DNA of 64,000 bases from NCBI RefSeq assembly GCF_011801145.1, contig NZ_CP046172.1:9548001-9612000 (forward strand), written 5' to 3'. Position 1 is the stretch's first letter. Each line of letters begins with the position of its first letter. Made by a program: the position numbers and the translations under genes. Positions 32,900 to 40,201 of this stretch are shown here, piece after piece. The notes below the pieces were generated by a model. It did no database searches. It was not told where the DNA came from and saw nothing but the letters and a program-made list of their open reading frames with translations. This DNA is from Nocardia arthritidis. Its GTDB lineage: Bacteria > Actinomycetota > Actinomycetes > Mycobacteriales > Mycobacteriaceae.

Positions 32900-32912
32900 G
32901 TTATCTGTCAAC
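32900..32912 (+). promoter_or_regulatory. Stoperator
   Basis: Exact GTTATCTGTCAAC, 140 bp upstream of the preceding site. No good -10 follows it. Confidence 0.88.
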
Positions 32913-32976
32913 ATATTCATGAAGACGCAGGTCAGCGCGCCGAGTTGGTTCGCTGCCTTACGGAGCTGTAATGGCC

Positions 32977-33126
32977 CTAGTCCGTGAAACGTTCCCGTAT
33001 CGCCCGAAGTACGGGTTCAAAGTCCGGATACTGCACTGGGATTGCCGGGCCGCCCGCCAGCTCGTCCAGCAGCTCTAGGACGTTCTCCAAGTCCTTCTGG
33101 CCTGCCTGATCGTCACTCGTGCCCAT
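32977..33126 (-). CDS. 49-residue unknown protein
   Basis: Starts at ATG 33126 with GGGAGGGG upstream (MGTSDDQAGQKDLENVLELL, ending PVLRAIRERFTD). The longer frame to 33171 is less likely. Acidic helical peptide of the type found between the larger genes of actinophage right arms. Confidence 0.55.
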   Translation of the reverse strand: MGTSDDQAGQKDLENVLELLDELAGGPAIPVQYPDFEPVLRAIRERFTD

Positions 33127-33192
33127 CTGTGCCCCTCCCTGAGTCGAGCTGACCACGGTAACTGCGTCCAATCGTCCAGGAGGGTCGAATGG

Positions 33193-34650
33193 CTAGTTCC
33201 GGGTTCGTTCTTGACCTCGGCCCCCGTCGTCACCCCGCCCGCCTCGCTGCACCTCGGGCGCGTCGTCGCCTCGGTCCCTGTCACGTTCGTGCCCTACGGA
33301 GGGCGCTTCCACATAACCCTGATTTCTGGCGATTACCGGTGGTAGCCCTCGTTCAGCCAAGTTCTTGGAGTACGCTTCTCGCGCCGCACGGTCTCGCGCG
33401 TCTCGTTCCTGCCGGTCCTTGGCATCAGCTCGTGCCTTGTCTTCCCGGTCCGCGATCTCCCGGATTCCTTCGATACGCTCGGCCGTCTTCGAATCCCGTT
33501 CTCGTTGGATGATTTCCATGGCACGTAGATGCTGTTGTCCGTCTTTAGCGGGTACGTCTTTAACCTGATCTCGGAACATCTGGTTTTCGATGGCTTGCAC
33601 CGCGCCGAGTGCATTGCCCAACGCGAGATGCTGCTGCCTCAATTGCTCGGGATTGATTGGCTGCCCTTGTTCCCGAGCCTGCGCTACGGCTTTCTCAGCT
33701 TCTCTGGTTGCCTTAGCGATCTCGGCACGCTCTCTGTCGAGAAGTTCGTGGGTCACCGCGTCGATTGCTGTCGCACGTCCTGCATTTTTATCCTTGGCTT
33801 GGGCGTCCAGGAAGCTCTCGATTGCCCGTGATTCGTGATAACGGAGCCCAAGCGCCTGGCGGGCTTGCGAGGCGTTATCGTGGTCGATTCTCGATTGTGC
33901 CTGGTTCATGTCGCGAAGGATCTGATTCATTTGCCGAAGCTGATCAATCTCGACTGGACGGCCCTTTTCGTTGGCCTGCTGAACCTCGCGTAGAAAATCT
34001 CGTGCGATCTGTTCTACCGCCAGAACCGGGGTTTCGCGTATCTGAAGCTTGGCGACATTCTTCTCTAGCTTCTGCTGCTGTTCTTTCTGAACTGCTTTTA
34101 GGCCCGCCGAAAAGATTCGTTGGTAAACCTTTTCTTTCATTGACATCAACCGGAACCGGTTGGGGAATTCTTTCTTGCACTTCGCTATCAGCTGTTGGAC
34201 CTCCCTGGACATCCGGTCTTGGCGTTCCGCTCGAACCACATAGATGACCCGTTCGCCGTCCTTGAGCTTCTGGTAGTAGCCTTTCAGCTGGTCGATTTCA
34301 CGATCCTTGTTGACATCGCCAGTTTTCGTTTCCATGTTCTGAGCGATGCCGTCTTTGGTCTTAGATTTCGGCTGATGTCTGTCGACATAAATATGCTTGC
34401 CGTCGCCATGCTCGTAGTACACGTGAGGTACCCAACCGGCTTGCGGCAAGCCGAATACAATATCCATGCCGCGTTCGAACGCTCGGCCATGGAGTTCTTG
34501 TGTCCGCCAAAACGTAGAATGTTCCAGCCACTTAGCCGGTGATCGGGGAATTTCGTTCCGGTCGACCTTACCTTGAACGTATCTTTCATATTGCTCTCGC
34601 TGGGCCGGTGTCAGCCTATCGGGCGTATCCGGCCTGTCTTCCCCACCCAT
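33193..34650 (-). CDS. PD-(D/E)XK-like nuclease domain fused to a long helical region
   Basis: In this 485-residue protein, residues about 35-150 resemble restriction-endonuclease-fold toxins: W-x2-HSTFWRTQELHGRAFERGMD, a beta-rich stretch with KHIYVDRHQP, then NMETKTGDVN (E-x-K) and REIDQLKGYYQKLKDGERVIYVV. Residues about 150-430 are almost entirely charged helix/coiled coil, and the C-terminus is a disordered Arg/Gly/Asp-rich tail. It is the last gene of a coupled four-gene leftward operon. The nuclease call is motif-level only. Alternatives are a structural or anti-defence protein. Confidence 0.45.
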   Translation of the reverse strand: MGGEDRPDTPDRLTPAQREQYERYVQGKVDRNEIPRSPAKWLEHSTFWRTQELHGRAFERGMDIVFGLPQAGWVPHVYYEHGDGKHIYVDRHQPKSKTKDGIAQNMETKTGDVNKDREIDQLKGYYQKLKDGERVIYVVRAERQDRMSREVQQLIAKCKKEFPNRFRLMSMKEKVYQRIFSAGLKAVQKEQQQKLEKNVAKLQIRETPVLAVEQIARDFLREVQQANEKGRPVEIDQLRQMNQILRDMNQAQSRIDHDNASQARQALGLRYHESRAIESFLDAQAKDKNAGRATAIDAVTHELLDRERAEIAKATREAEKAVAQAREQGQPINPEQLRQQHLALGNALGAVQAIENQMFRDQVKDVPAKDGQQHLRAMEIIQRERDSKTAERIEGIREIADREDKARADAKDRQERDARDRAAREAYSKNLAERGLPPVIARNQGYVEAPSVGHERDRDRGDDAPEVQRGGRGDDGGRGQERTRN

Positions 34651-34659
34651 TATTGCCTT

Positions 34660-35469
34660 CTACACTTCGTAGTCTTTCGCGTTTTCGAGAAGTGCGTCCG
34701 TCTGCATCTTTTCCCACCGATCCAAGTCTGGGCGACCAGCGGCAACCCAATTCTGGTAGTCCTCTTTCGAATTGTTGTATACCCAAATCATTTCGCCCTC
34801 GGGATGCCCGGGATCTCTTTTGGACGGCTTGAAGAAGGCGAGCCCGAGCTGATCATGTGGGTCAATGTATCCCGATGCCGGCCGGTTAACGATCGGCCAG
34901 AACTCCGCCCCATCAGGCCCATTTCCGGGTATGTTTCGCCAGTCGCCTTCGAAACTTCTCCGATAGCACTCGCCGACATAGCGAACGTACCGGTCAACAG
35001 CTTCGCGGTTCTCGGGCATGTAGAGCGCCTGCAAGTTCCCAAACGCAGCCACCGCAGCGGCTCCCGCAACACGGAGCCCATCGGCCGACCACCGATCGGG
35101 GAGGCCCACAATCTCCGGCGCATCCTCGCTGAAAAATCGCTCTAACACTGCGTCCATCCTTGACCGCCATTCCAGGTAGGCGGGTTCTTGCTGATTGATT
35201 TCATGCTGGCGACGTTCCGCCTCGGTGGCCTTACGCGTGTACCCCATACCTCTACTCCTATCTCGTCGTGTGCCGAACAGACCAGTACCCCGGTCAAGGG
35301 TGCCCCGCAGGTTCGCCAGTATGGTGCGTATCTGGCTGGCATGTCGTTTCGGGTCAACCCATTCGTCCCACTCGGTGTGGGCTAACCGCTTTACTTGTGC
35401 CTCATCCCATGCGAGGGCTTCAGTCCGGCCCGGGTCTATCCAGCCGATCGCTGCCGGTCTTCCGTTCAT
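34660..35469 (-). CDS. Unknown partner of the nuclease-like protein
   Basis: 269 residues. The N-terminal ~60 residues (RPAAIGWIDPGRTEALAWDEAQVKRLAHTEWDEWVDPK) precede a mainly helical domain (RMDAVLERFFSEDAPEIVGL, YVRYVGECYRRSFEGDWRNI) and a C-terminal part with GEMIWVYNNSKEDYQNW. No family recognised. Start overlaps the upstream stop (ATGA) and the next gene begins after 9 bases, implying co-expression with the 33193 gene. Confidence 0.6.
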   Translation of the reverse strand: MNGRPAAIGWIDPGRTEALAWDEAQVKRLAHTEWDEWVDPKRHASQIRTILANLRGTLDRGTGLFGTRRDRSRGMGYTRKATEAERRQHEINQQEPAYLEWRSRMDAVLERFFSEDAPEIVGLPDRWSADGLRVAGAAAVAAFGNLQALYMPENREAVDRYVRYVGECYRRSFEGDWRNIPGNGPDGAEFWPIVNRPASGYIDPHDQLGLAFFKPSKRDPGHPEGEMIWVYNNSKEDYQNWVAAGRPDLDRWEKMQTDALLENAKDYEV

Positions 35470-35720
35470 ATGGAATCGTCCTGCTGCCTGGTGGAATGGC
35501 CTTCGCCTTCCTCCGGGTGTTGAGTAATATCAGGTACATCGATACGGTAGAAATCTAGCCATATGTCAACCTGCCACAAGTACCGAAAACGGACAGGCCC
35601 ATGCTGGTTGTTCAGTTTCCAGCCGAGCGTAAACGTTCGCGTTAACGTGAAGCCCTCGTTTAGGGCCTTTGCTCTGACGGTTAACCGCGTAACTGTCGGC
35701 CGGTCTTCTACTTCCTTCAT
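35466..35720 (-). CDS. Small unknown beta-rich protein
   Basis: 84 residues, mostly beta (RPTVTRLTVRAKALNEGFTL, RYLWQVDIWLDFYRID), with an acidic C-terminus. Overlaps both neighbours by ATGA. Third gene from the end of the coupled operon. Confidence 0.6.
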   Translation of the reverse strand: MKEVEDRPTVTRLTVRAKALNEGFTLTRTFTLGWKLNNQHGPVRFRYLWQVDIWLDFYRIDVPDITQHPEEGEGHSTRQQDDSI

Positions 35721-35977
35721 AAATCCTCATCGACTTCTGTATCCACAATACTGATCGGCAGCACTTCGATGACATCGGCTTTATCCAAGTTCTCATAGCT
35801 GACGAGAAATCCACCCTCGTCGACCCTGTCCCACGAACCATCTTCCCGCTGAATTAAAACCGGGCTGTCCTCCGGCGCAATCGCCCGTTTATGTAACGTG
35901 TCGGCATGGAATTCTTGGAGTAGCTTCTTAACATCTGGGGCGACTTCACGATGCGCCCACCACGCAACTTCGGACAT
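35717..35977 (-). CDS. Small unknown acidic protein
   Basis: 86 residues (MSEVAWWAHREVAPDVKKLL, then VLIQREDGSWDRVDEGGFLV, ending VDTEVDEDL). First gene of the four-gene operon. Its acidic surface and small size would suit an inhibitor or adaptor, but that is speculation. Confidence 0.6.
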   Translation of the reverse strand: MSEVAWWAHREVAPDVKKLLQEFHADTLHKRAIAPEDSPVLIQREDGSWDRVDEGGFLVSYENLDKADVIEVLPISIVDTEVDEDL

Positions 35978-36039
35978 ATCTCTACGCCCCCGTCAACGCG
36001 GTGATGTAAAGCCGAGGCCCACAACGGCATTCGGGATAC

Positions 36040-36360
36040 TTACACATCGGCCGCCCCTTCTGCGTCCGGCGTGACGGCAACGGGCGGCGTCGCGTGGTAG
36101 TCACGCCTCAGTGCGTCCCACAGGTCACCGTGTTCGGGGAACCTGGATCGAACTTCCTCGAAATCGGGGTAGCTGTCGAAGATCACTGTGCCGGGCTCGG
36201 CCTCCGGAACCGGTACCAACGACGGTGACCGGTACGCGGTGAACGTCTCGCCCGGGAAGTCCATTCGCAGCACCCACGCAGTACCGCCAACCATTCGCCA
36301 CACCGCCCGCTTGCGCCCGTCGCTGGTTTGGCTGACGCGCGTCGCATCCTTTTTAGGCAT
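36040..36360 (-). CDS. Unknown protein of the GC-rich cargo segment
   Basis: 106 residues from ATG 36360 (MPKKDATRVSQTSDGRKRAV, WRMVGGTAWVLRMDFPGETF), ending TPDAEGAADV. The start overlaps the stop of the 36353 gene. GC content and codon use are host-like, unlike the phage genes on both sides. No family recognised. Confidence 0.55.
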   Translation of the reverse strand: MPKKDATRVSQTSDGRKRAVWRMVGGTAWVLRMDFPGETFTAYRSPSLVPVPEAEPGTVIFDSYPDFEEVRSRFPEHGDLWDALRRDYHATPPVAVTPDAEGAADV

Positions 36361-36937
36361 CGGTCTCGACCGCCCTGTGTGGACGCGGTCCGTGTCCGCT
36401 GCACTCGCGAACCGCATCCAGAAGCCTTAACCCGGATTGACGAAACGTGTCGGCAGGGGCTTTGACCCAGACCTGAAACAGCCCACCTCGGTCGGCCGGA
36501 CTGGGCAGCGCGATCACGCCATCGTCCGCGATGTGGATACCTGCCGCGAATAGCTCGGGGAACAGTTCCATACCCTTGGACACATCCGGCCGGATAAGAA
36601 ACGTCCAGCGAGCCGACCGAGGATGCGACACGATTGGACCGCACGCCTGGAGGTGGTGACCAAGATTCGCCTTCACCAGCTGCCCGAGCGGCGCGGGCAT
36701 GATCAGTCCCCACACACCCGCCGTCTTCATAATGATCCGCCCCAGCTCTGGCCGATCAACGTAGGCAGGCAGACCACACACGCGCCGATAGAACTGGCAA
36801 CGAGACACCGGAGTGTCTCCAAACGACCCAGGATTGATTGTTAATGCCTTGGTCCCGAACTGGTTTCGTTGCTCCTGCGCGCTTGATACATCGCTGCAAA
36901 AGAATCCGGGCACCGCCGGTTGCTCCCGCATGGCCAC
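36353..36937 (-). CDS. Host-type protein, often found next to XRE regulators
   Basis: 194 residues from ATG 36937. Contains GVWGLIMPAPLGQLVKANL, GPIVSHPRSARWTFLIRPDV and DDGVIALPSPADRGG, a pattern I associate with actinobacterial proteins (primase/polymerase-like fold) encoded beside XRE-TPR regulators. Function unproven. Coupled to the 36040 gene by an 8-base overlap. Confidence 0.5.
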   Translation of the reverse strand: MAMREQPAVPGFFCSDVSSAQEQRNQFGTKALTINPGSFGDTPVSRCQFYRRVCGLPAYVDRPELGRIIMKTAGVWGLIMPAPLGQLVKANLGHHLQACGPIVSHPRSARWTFLIRPDVSKGMELFPELFAAGIHIADDGVIALPSPADRGGLFQVWVKAPADTFRQSGLRLLDAVRECSGHGPRPHRAVETDA

Positions 36938-37071
36938 CCCTCACGTCGATGTTGTTGAGCAACCCGACCGGGGGCCGACCTCACCCCGGTCGAGCGCTGG
37001 ACATCGACATTAGGAACGACCACACCCGTTCTCTGTCCTGAAAGGACAAACGGGCATAACAATTCGGCCGC

Positions 37072-38298
37072 TCAGTGCTCCGGGGCGATACCGAGACGCC
37101 ACGCCAACCCGCGAAGGTTCCTGCCACCAGCGTCACGGCGGGCAGAACGGAGCTGATCCGCGACAGCTTCCCGCACGAAGATGTCGGCTCGAACACGTTG
37201 CGGCGCAAGGTCTTCCGCGCGGAGCAGCAACGAAAGACCCTCTTCCTTCCTGGCAGGTTCGGCCAAGAGTGCACGACCGATTTCGCAGTAGTACTCAGAC
37301 CGGCGCACGGTGGAGGGAATGGCGTCTACGTGTGCGCAGGGATAGCGTTCGGCGACTGCCGCACCGTCGCCAAGTTCCATTCCTATTGTGGCGCGCCAGA
37401 TTTCGACGTTCGCGCGGCCAAACCACATGCGACCGAAGGTACCTACTTCCGCGTCCATGCGGTTTGCGATCTCACCAGCTTCGTTCAGATGAGTGAATGC
37501 TGTCTCTCGGTCGGTCTGCACGGATGCAGCAAGCGCGGCCGACAAATGGAGCATCCCGTACGACTGCACTACCTCGGGATCGTTGAGGCTCGATGAGAGT
37601 TCATCGGCCGTACGGACAGCCCGGCGATATTGCTCGGGACGCGCAAGCCCTCCGGTCGCGTCTCCACGAAGCCACGCCGTGTAGCCGATCCACGCGGCCG
37701 ACTCCATCATTTGCGCGCACTGCTGAGCCGCTCGCGCCGCCAGCAACGGCAGACCTCGACCTTGCAATCGCTTAGTAACCCACACTGCCGAGGCGTAGCA
37801 GGCGATCATGCCGCGCAGGATCTCCTCGCGTGGTGCCGCCTGGCGAGCATACGCGGCGTGCAGCTCGCCAAGCAGATTCGGGCCGAGTTCGCCCTGCCGG
37901 ATGTAATCGCCAGCCTCAATTAGATCGCGCAGGCGGTTAAGGTCCGACGCGATGAGGGGCCATTCCCGGACCGGCAATCCAGGGTCGTCGCCGATCTCGA
38001 ACGCATCCAGCGCGTTTTCGATCGCGACCAACCCGGCGTGCCCGTTGGCGTCCGGGCCGTCTGGCTCCCATGGTCGGCCGTCAATCTCGCTCGGCGCGAC
38101 CTTCAGCGCCCGAGCCAGCGATTCGAGTGTGGCCCTGTTGGTTAGGGCTTGCTCGCCGCGTTCGAGACGGCCGAGGTAGCCGTAGGAGATGCCCGCGAGC
38201 CCGGCGACGACTTCGAGGGACTGACCGCGCCACGACCTGATCTCCCGGAGGCGGCGGCCGGTGTTGTTGGGGGGAACTTCATGTGTGGTCACGCCCAT
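37072..38298 (-). CDS. XRE-family regulator with TPR-like C-terminal domain
   Basis: The N-terminal HTH (GRRLREIRSWRGQSLEVVAGLAGISYGYLGRLERGEQ, residues about 14-50) precedes ~300 residues of helical repeats (MIACYASAVWVTKRL, RAVRTADELSS, YGMLHLSAALAASVQ, FTHLNEAGEIANRM). This is the architecture of abundant chromosomal actinobacterial regulators of 400 residues. The segment 36040-38298 is clearly more GC-rich than the flanking phage DNA, so it is probably acquired cargo (a moron) that can be expressed in the lysogen. Its start has no adjacent stoperator. Confidence 0.8.
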   Translation of the reverse strand: MGVTTHEVPPNNTGRRLREIRSWRGQSLEVVAGLAGISYGYLGRLERGEQALTNRATLESLARALKVAPSEIDGRPWEPDGPDANGHAGLVAIENALDAFEIGDDPGLPVREWPLIASDLNRLRDLIEAGDYIRQGELGPNLLGELHAAYARQAAPREEILRGMIACYASAVWVTKRLQGRGLPLLAARAAQQCAQMMESAAWIGYTAWLRGDATGGLARPEQYRRAVRTADELSSSLNDPEVVQSYGMLHLSAALAASVQTDRETAFTHLNEAGEIANRMDAEVGTFGRMWFGRANVEIWRATIGMELGDGAAVAERYPCAHVDAIPSTVRRSEYYCEIGRALLAEPARKEEGLSLLLRAEDLAPQRVRADIFVREAVADQLRSARRDAGGRNLRGLAWRLGIAPEH

Positions 38299-38416
38299 AC
38301 TCCGAGGCTACGACTACGCGGCAGACTCGTACAGGTCTGAGCGCTCCGCAGTCCGGTCACGAGCGGCCGGCGCCCAACGCGCTACTGATAAGCTGTAGCG
38401 TCCCCTCTAGGGACAG

Positions 38417-38447
38417 AAAAGCCCCCGGCTAGGGTCCGGGGGCTTTT
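38417..38447. terminator. Bidirectional terminator with CTAGGGT loop
   Basis: AAAAGCCCCCGG pairs with CCGGGGGCTTTT (12 bp) around CTAGGGT. T tracts on both strands. It insulates the cargo segment from the 38457 gene. Same core hairpin as 31295. Confidence 0.9.
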
Positions 38448-38456
38448 CTATGCTTC

Positions 38457-38723
38457 TTATTTCGCTGGGAGCCTAAGCAAGATCTCTCGCAAGAGATTCG
38501 TGTGCTCTGCCTGCACTGCCTTGATGTCGGTCACGGCTTCCCGGAGATCATCCACTGTTCCCGAGATATCTTCGAGTCGAGATCGAACACTTCCGAACTC
38601 GTCCATCACGGCTTGGTGATCCGATTCAAGAAGTCGGCGGGTAGTACCACCCTCCGCTTTAAGGTCGTTCACTTCTTCCTCCAAGTCTGCTACCCGCCGG
38701 AGAAGCGTATTAAGGTTAGTCAC
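38457..38723 (-). CDS. Small coiled-coil protein
   Basis: 88 residues from GTG 38723 with GGGAAAGGC upstream. Heptads run almost end to end (LNTLLRRVADLEEEVNDLKA, VRSRLEDISGTVDDLREAV). Probably oligomeric. It resembles small coiled-coil proteins near the right end of actinophage genomes, with unknown role. The stoperator and promoter at 38793 are 70 bases upstream. Confidence 0.6.
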   Translation of the reverse strand: MTNLNTLLRRVADLEEEVNDLKAEGGTTRRLLESDHQAVMDEFGSVRSRLEDISGTVDDLREAVTDIKAVQAEHTNLLREILLRLPAK

Positions 38724-38792
38724 GGCTTGCCTTTCCCGAGGTATCTTACCAGGTTCCTTTGCGGAACGGATTTCATCTAATCAAACCAATAG

Positions 38793-38805
38793 GTTATCTG
38801 TCAAC
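38793..38805 (+). promoter_or_regulatory. Stoperator overlapping a leftward promoter
   Basis: Exact GTTATCTGTCAAC. The reverse strand gives TTGACA, 18-nt spacer, TTAGAT. Directed at the 38457 gene. Confidence 0.87.
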
Positions 38806-38853
38806 TTAAAGATGAAGAAACCTAGAACAGCCCCGCGTCATCGACGGAATCAT

Positions 38854-39045
38854 CTAAAGCCCCAGCGTCGGCGGCTCAGCTTCCGTGAAGGTGAGTAGGG
38901 ATCGATGGATGTACGGGAAGCCCGTTGGCCCGAACCCCGGGTCTTTCTTCAGGGAAACATAGAAATACCGATATTGGCCGATGTAGTCCATTGGGTACGC
39001 AATTGCGTCATGCTCGCCGTATTTGCAAGAAAAGCTTTCCAACAT
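38854..39045 (-). CDS. Small unknown protein
   Basis: 63 residues from ATG 39045 with AAGGGA upstream (MLESFSCKYGEHDAIAYPMD, ending TEAEPPTLGL). The adjacent frame continues as an acidic tail (ADAGALDDSVDDAGLF), so a one-base error near 38880 may have truncated it. No family recognised. Confidence 0.5.
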   Translation of the reverse strand: MLESFSCKYGEHDAIAYPMDYIGQYRYFYVSLKKDPGFGPTGFPYIHRSLLTFTEAEPPTLGL

Positions 39046-39087
39046 TTGTTATCCCTTGAGTATTATCAGTGGCGGTTACACGTTAGC

Positions 39088-39122
39088 TTTCGGGGCTGAA
39101 GCTAGGGTCTTCAGCCCCGAAA
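39088..39122. terminator. Hairpin with CTAGGGT loop
   Basis: TTTCGGGGCTGAAG pairs with CTTCAGCCCCGAAA (14 bp) around CTAGGGT, between the 39155 and 38854 genes. Third hairpin with this exact loop. Confidence 0.85.
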
Positions 39123-39154
39123 ACTGGGTTCATTTACCCTCGGCGGTTAATGTC

Positions 39155-39436
39155 TCACATCCCGCCACCCTCCCGGTTCCGAACGATGGACATATTGACC
39201 GCTTGGTGCCCGTATCCACATGTGACACTCTTCTGGCTCGGGTCATCCGCCCGATAGAGATTGGCAGTCACGTAGTAGATCTGCCCATTGGTCAACTTCT
39301 GTAGAAGTGGCGTCTTTCTAACCTCCTCCACAATCCACTCAATCGACCCTGGGCCGATTAGATGATCTCCGACTTCCAAGTCCATCATCATCGGATTCTG
39401 AATGATCACTGTTGTGATCCTCTCTTTAGTTTTCAA
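39155..39436 (-). CDS. Rightmost right-arm gene, unknown
   Basis: 93 residues from TTG 39436; the Shine-Dalgarno is weak and an internal Met cluster (MMMDLEVGDHLIG) is an alternative start. Beta-rich (QIYYVTANLYRADDPSQKSV). It is the first gene reached by the putative early leftward promoter at 39483. Confidence 0.5.
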   Translation of the reverse strand: MKTKERITTVIIQNPMMMDLEVGDHLIGPGSIEWIVEEVRKTPLLQKLTNGQIYYVTANLYRADDPSQKSVTCGYGHQAVNMSIVRNREGGGM

Positions 39437-39482
39437 TGTTCAGCTTGTCTCGCTGACATGAATGAGCCTATCTGCCATGATC

Positions 39483-39495
39483 GTTATCTGTCAAC
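39483..39495 (+). promoter_or_regulatory. Operator/stoperator at the putative early promoter
   Basis: Exact GTTATCTGTCAAC. The reverse strand gives TTGACA, 18-nt spacer, TAGGCT. As the outermost site before the arm junction, it is where L5 places Pleft and its operator. The identification as Pleft is inference. Confidence 0.85.
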
Positions 39496-39798
39496 TTATG
39501 ATTTGGGATGATGCCTTCACCTATGTAGAGGCTCTATCTAGCTGGCTTTATGACGATCCAGCCCGCGCAAGACTCCCGCGAGCGCTACGCCCCGTCGCAT
39601 CAGCTCCGCTTACCCCATTGACGGGGTGCAGCCTCCGTTAATCCCGAGTCCAAAGCCCAGGTGGATAAGAGTCTTCCAGTGATCTCCGTCACCCCCATTT
39701 TCAGTGACCTGGGAAAACGCGAAAAAAGTGCCAGTGTTGTTACACCTACTTATATATGAGGGAGGAAGCGACCGAAGGGAGCGACCGACCGACCTTAA
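39496..39798. other. Non-coding arm junction, expected cos region
   Basis: No gene on either strand. Contains CCCCATTGACGGGG and an A-rich stretch (GGGAAAACGCGAAAAAAGTG near 39712). In cluster A-type prophages the joined cos ends lie between the rightmost right-arm gene and the first left-arm gene, which is here. The cut site cannot be read from one sequence. Confidence 0.45.
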
Positions 39799-39993
39799 GC
39801 CGGTCCTTGAAGACCGGCCCTTGGTTAGGGCCGCCCTAAGCGGCCCCGTATTAAGAGGGGATCAACCCTCGAAGGTTGATCGTTTACGTAGACCGAAGTC
39901 AGATTACGAAGGTCTACGCTAAAGCACCAGCCTTCTTAACGGCGGGCATAGGCCCGCCTTAACACTAATTAATGGGCCGCCCGAGGGCGGCCC
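39799..39993. repeat. Array of six perfect stem-loops
   Basis: Stems: GCCGGTC/GACCGGC (39799-39818), GGGCCGC/GCGGCCC (39828-39846), GATCAACC/GGTTGATC (39860-39881), CGTAGACC/GGTCTACG (39887-39918), GGCGGGC/GCCCGCC (39941-39958) and GGGCCGCC/GGCGGCCC (39974-39993). Arms differ in sequence, so this is not a simple repeat. No open frame crosses it. It ends just before a Shine-Dalgarno and a short gene at 40016. Confidence 0.85.
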
Positions 39994-40015
39994 TAATAGG
40001 GGTAAGGAATCAAGA

Positions 40016-40114
40016 ATGTCCTACGGTGTCACTCCTGATGTCGTGATCACTGCTGGCAAGGCTCTGCTTAGCCTTGCTGGTGTTCTGCTGCCGATCATCG
40101 TGTCTCTGCTCTGA
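40016..40114 (+). CDS. 32-residue hydrophobic membrane peptide
   Basis: ATG preceded by GTAAGGA at good spacing. Reads MSYGVTPDVVITAGKALLSL and ends AGVLLPIIVSLL. One predicted membrane helix. First gene of the rightward left arm, directly after the hairpin array. No family recognised. Confidence 0.6.
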   Translation: MSYGVTPDVVITAGKALLSLAGVLLPIIVSLL

Positions 40115-40201
40115 AGTCTGGACAACGGCAATACGGTCGTCGTCTAAAGCCTCGGAGGGTTGAGCAGTCCCGGCTGAGTCTCTGCGCCATGTCGCTACCC
40201 G

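Larger units (their letters stand above)
32484..32976. other. Non-coding gap with two stoperators
   Basis: No convincing gene. An open frame at 32688-32891 contains one stoperator entirely and is judged chance. Small inverted repeats occur (CTCCGCCTTTGGAG; GGGTTCAACCC) but no further tRNA can be folded. A promoter reading left is likely (see 32748). Confidence 0.5.

Noticed and set aside
39799..39993. CRISPR array or simple repeat
   Set aside because: The hairpin arms differ in sequence, spacing varies, and no conserved repeat unit or cas operon is present; the lone Cas4-type protein at 27671 is the usual phage recombination enzyme.
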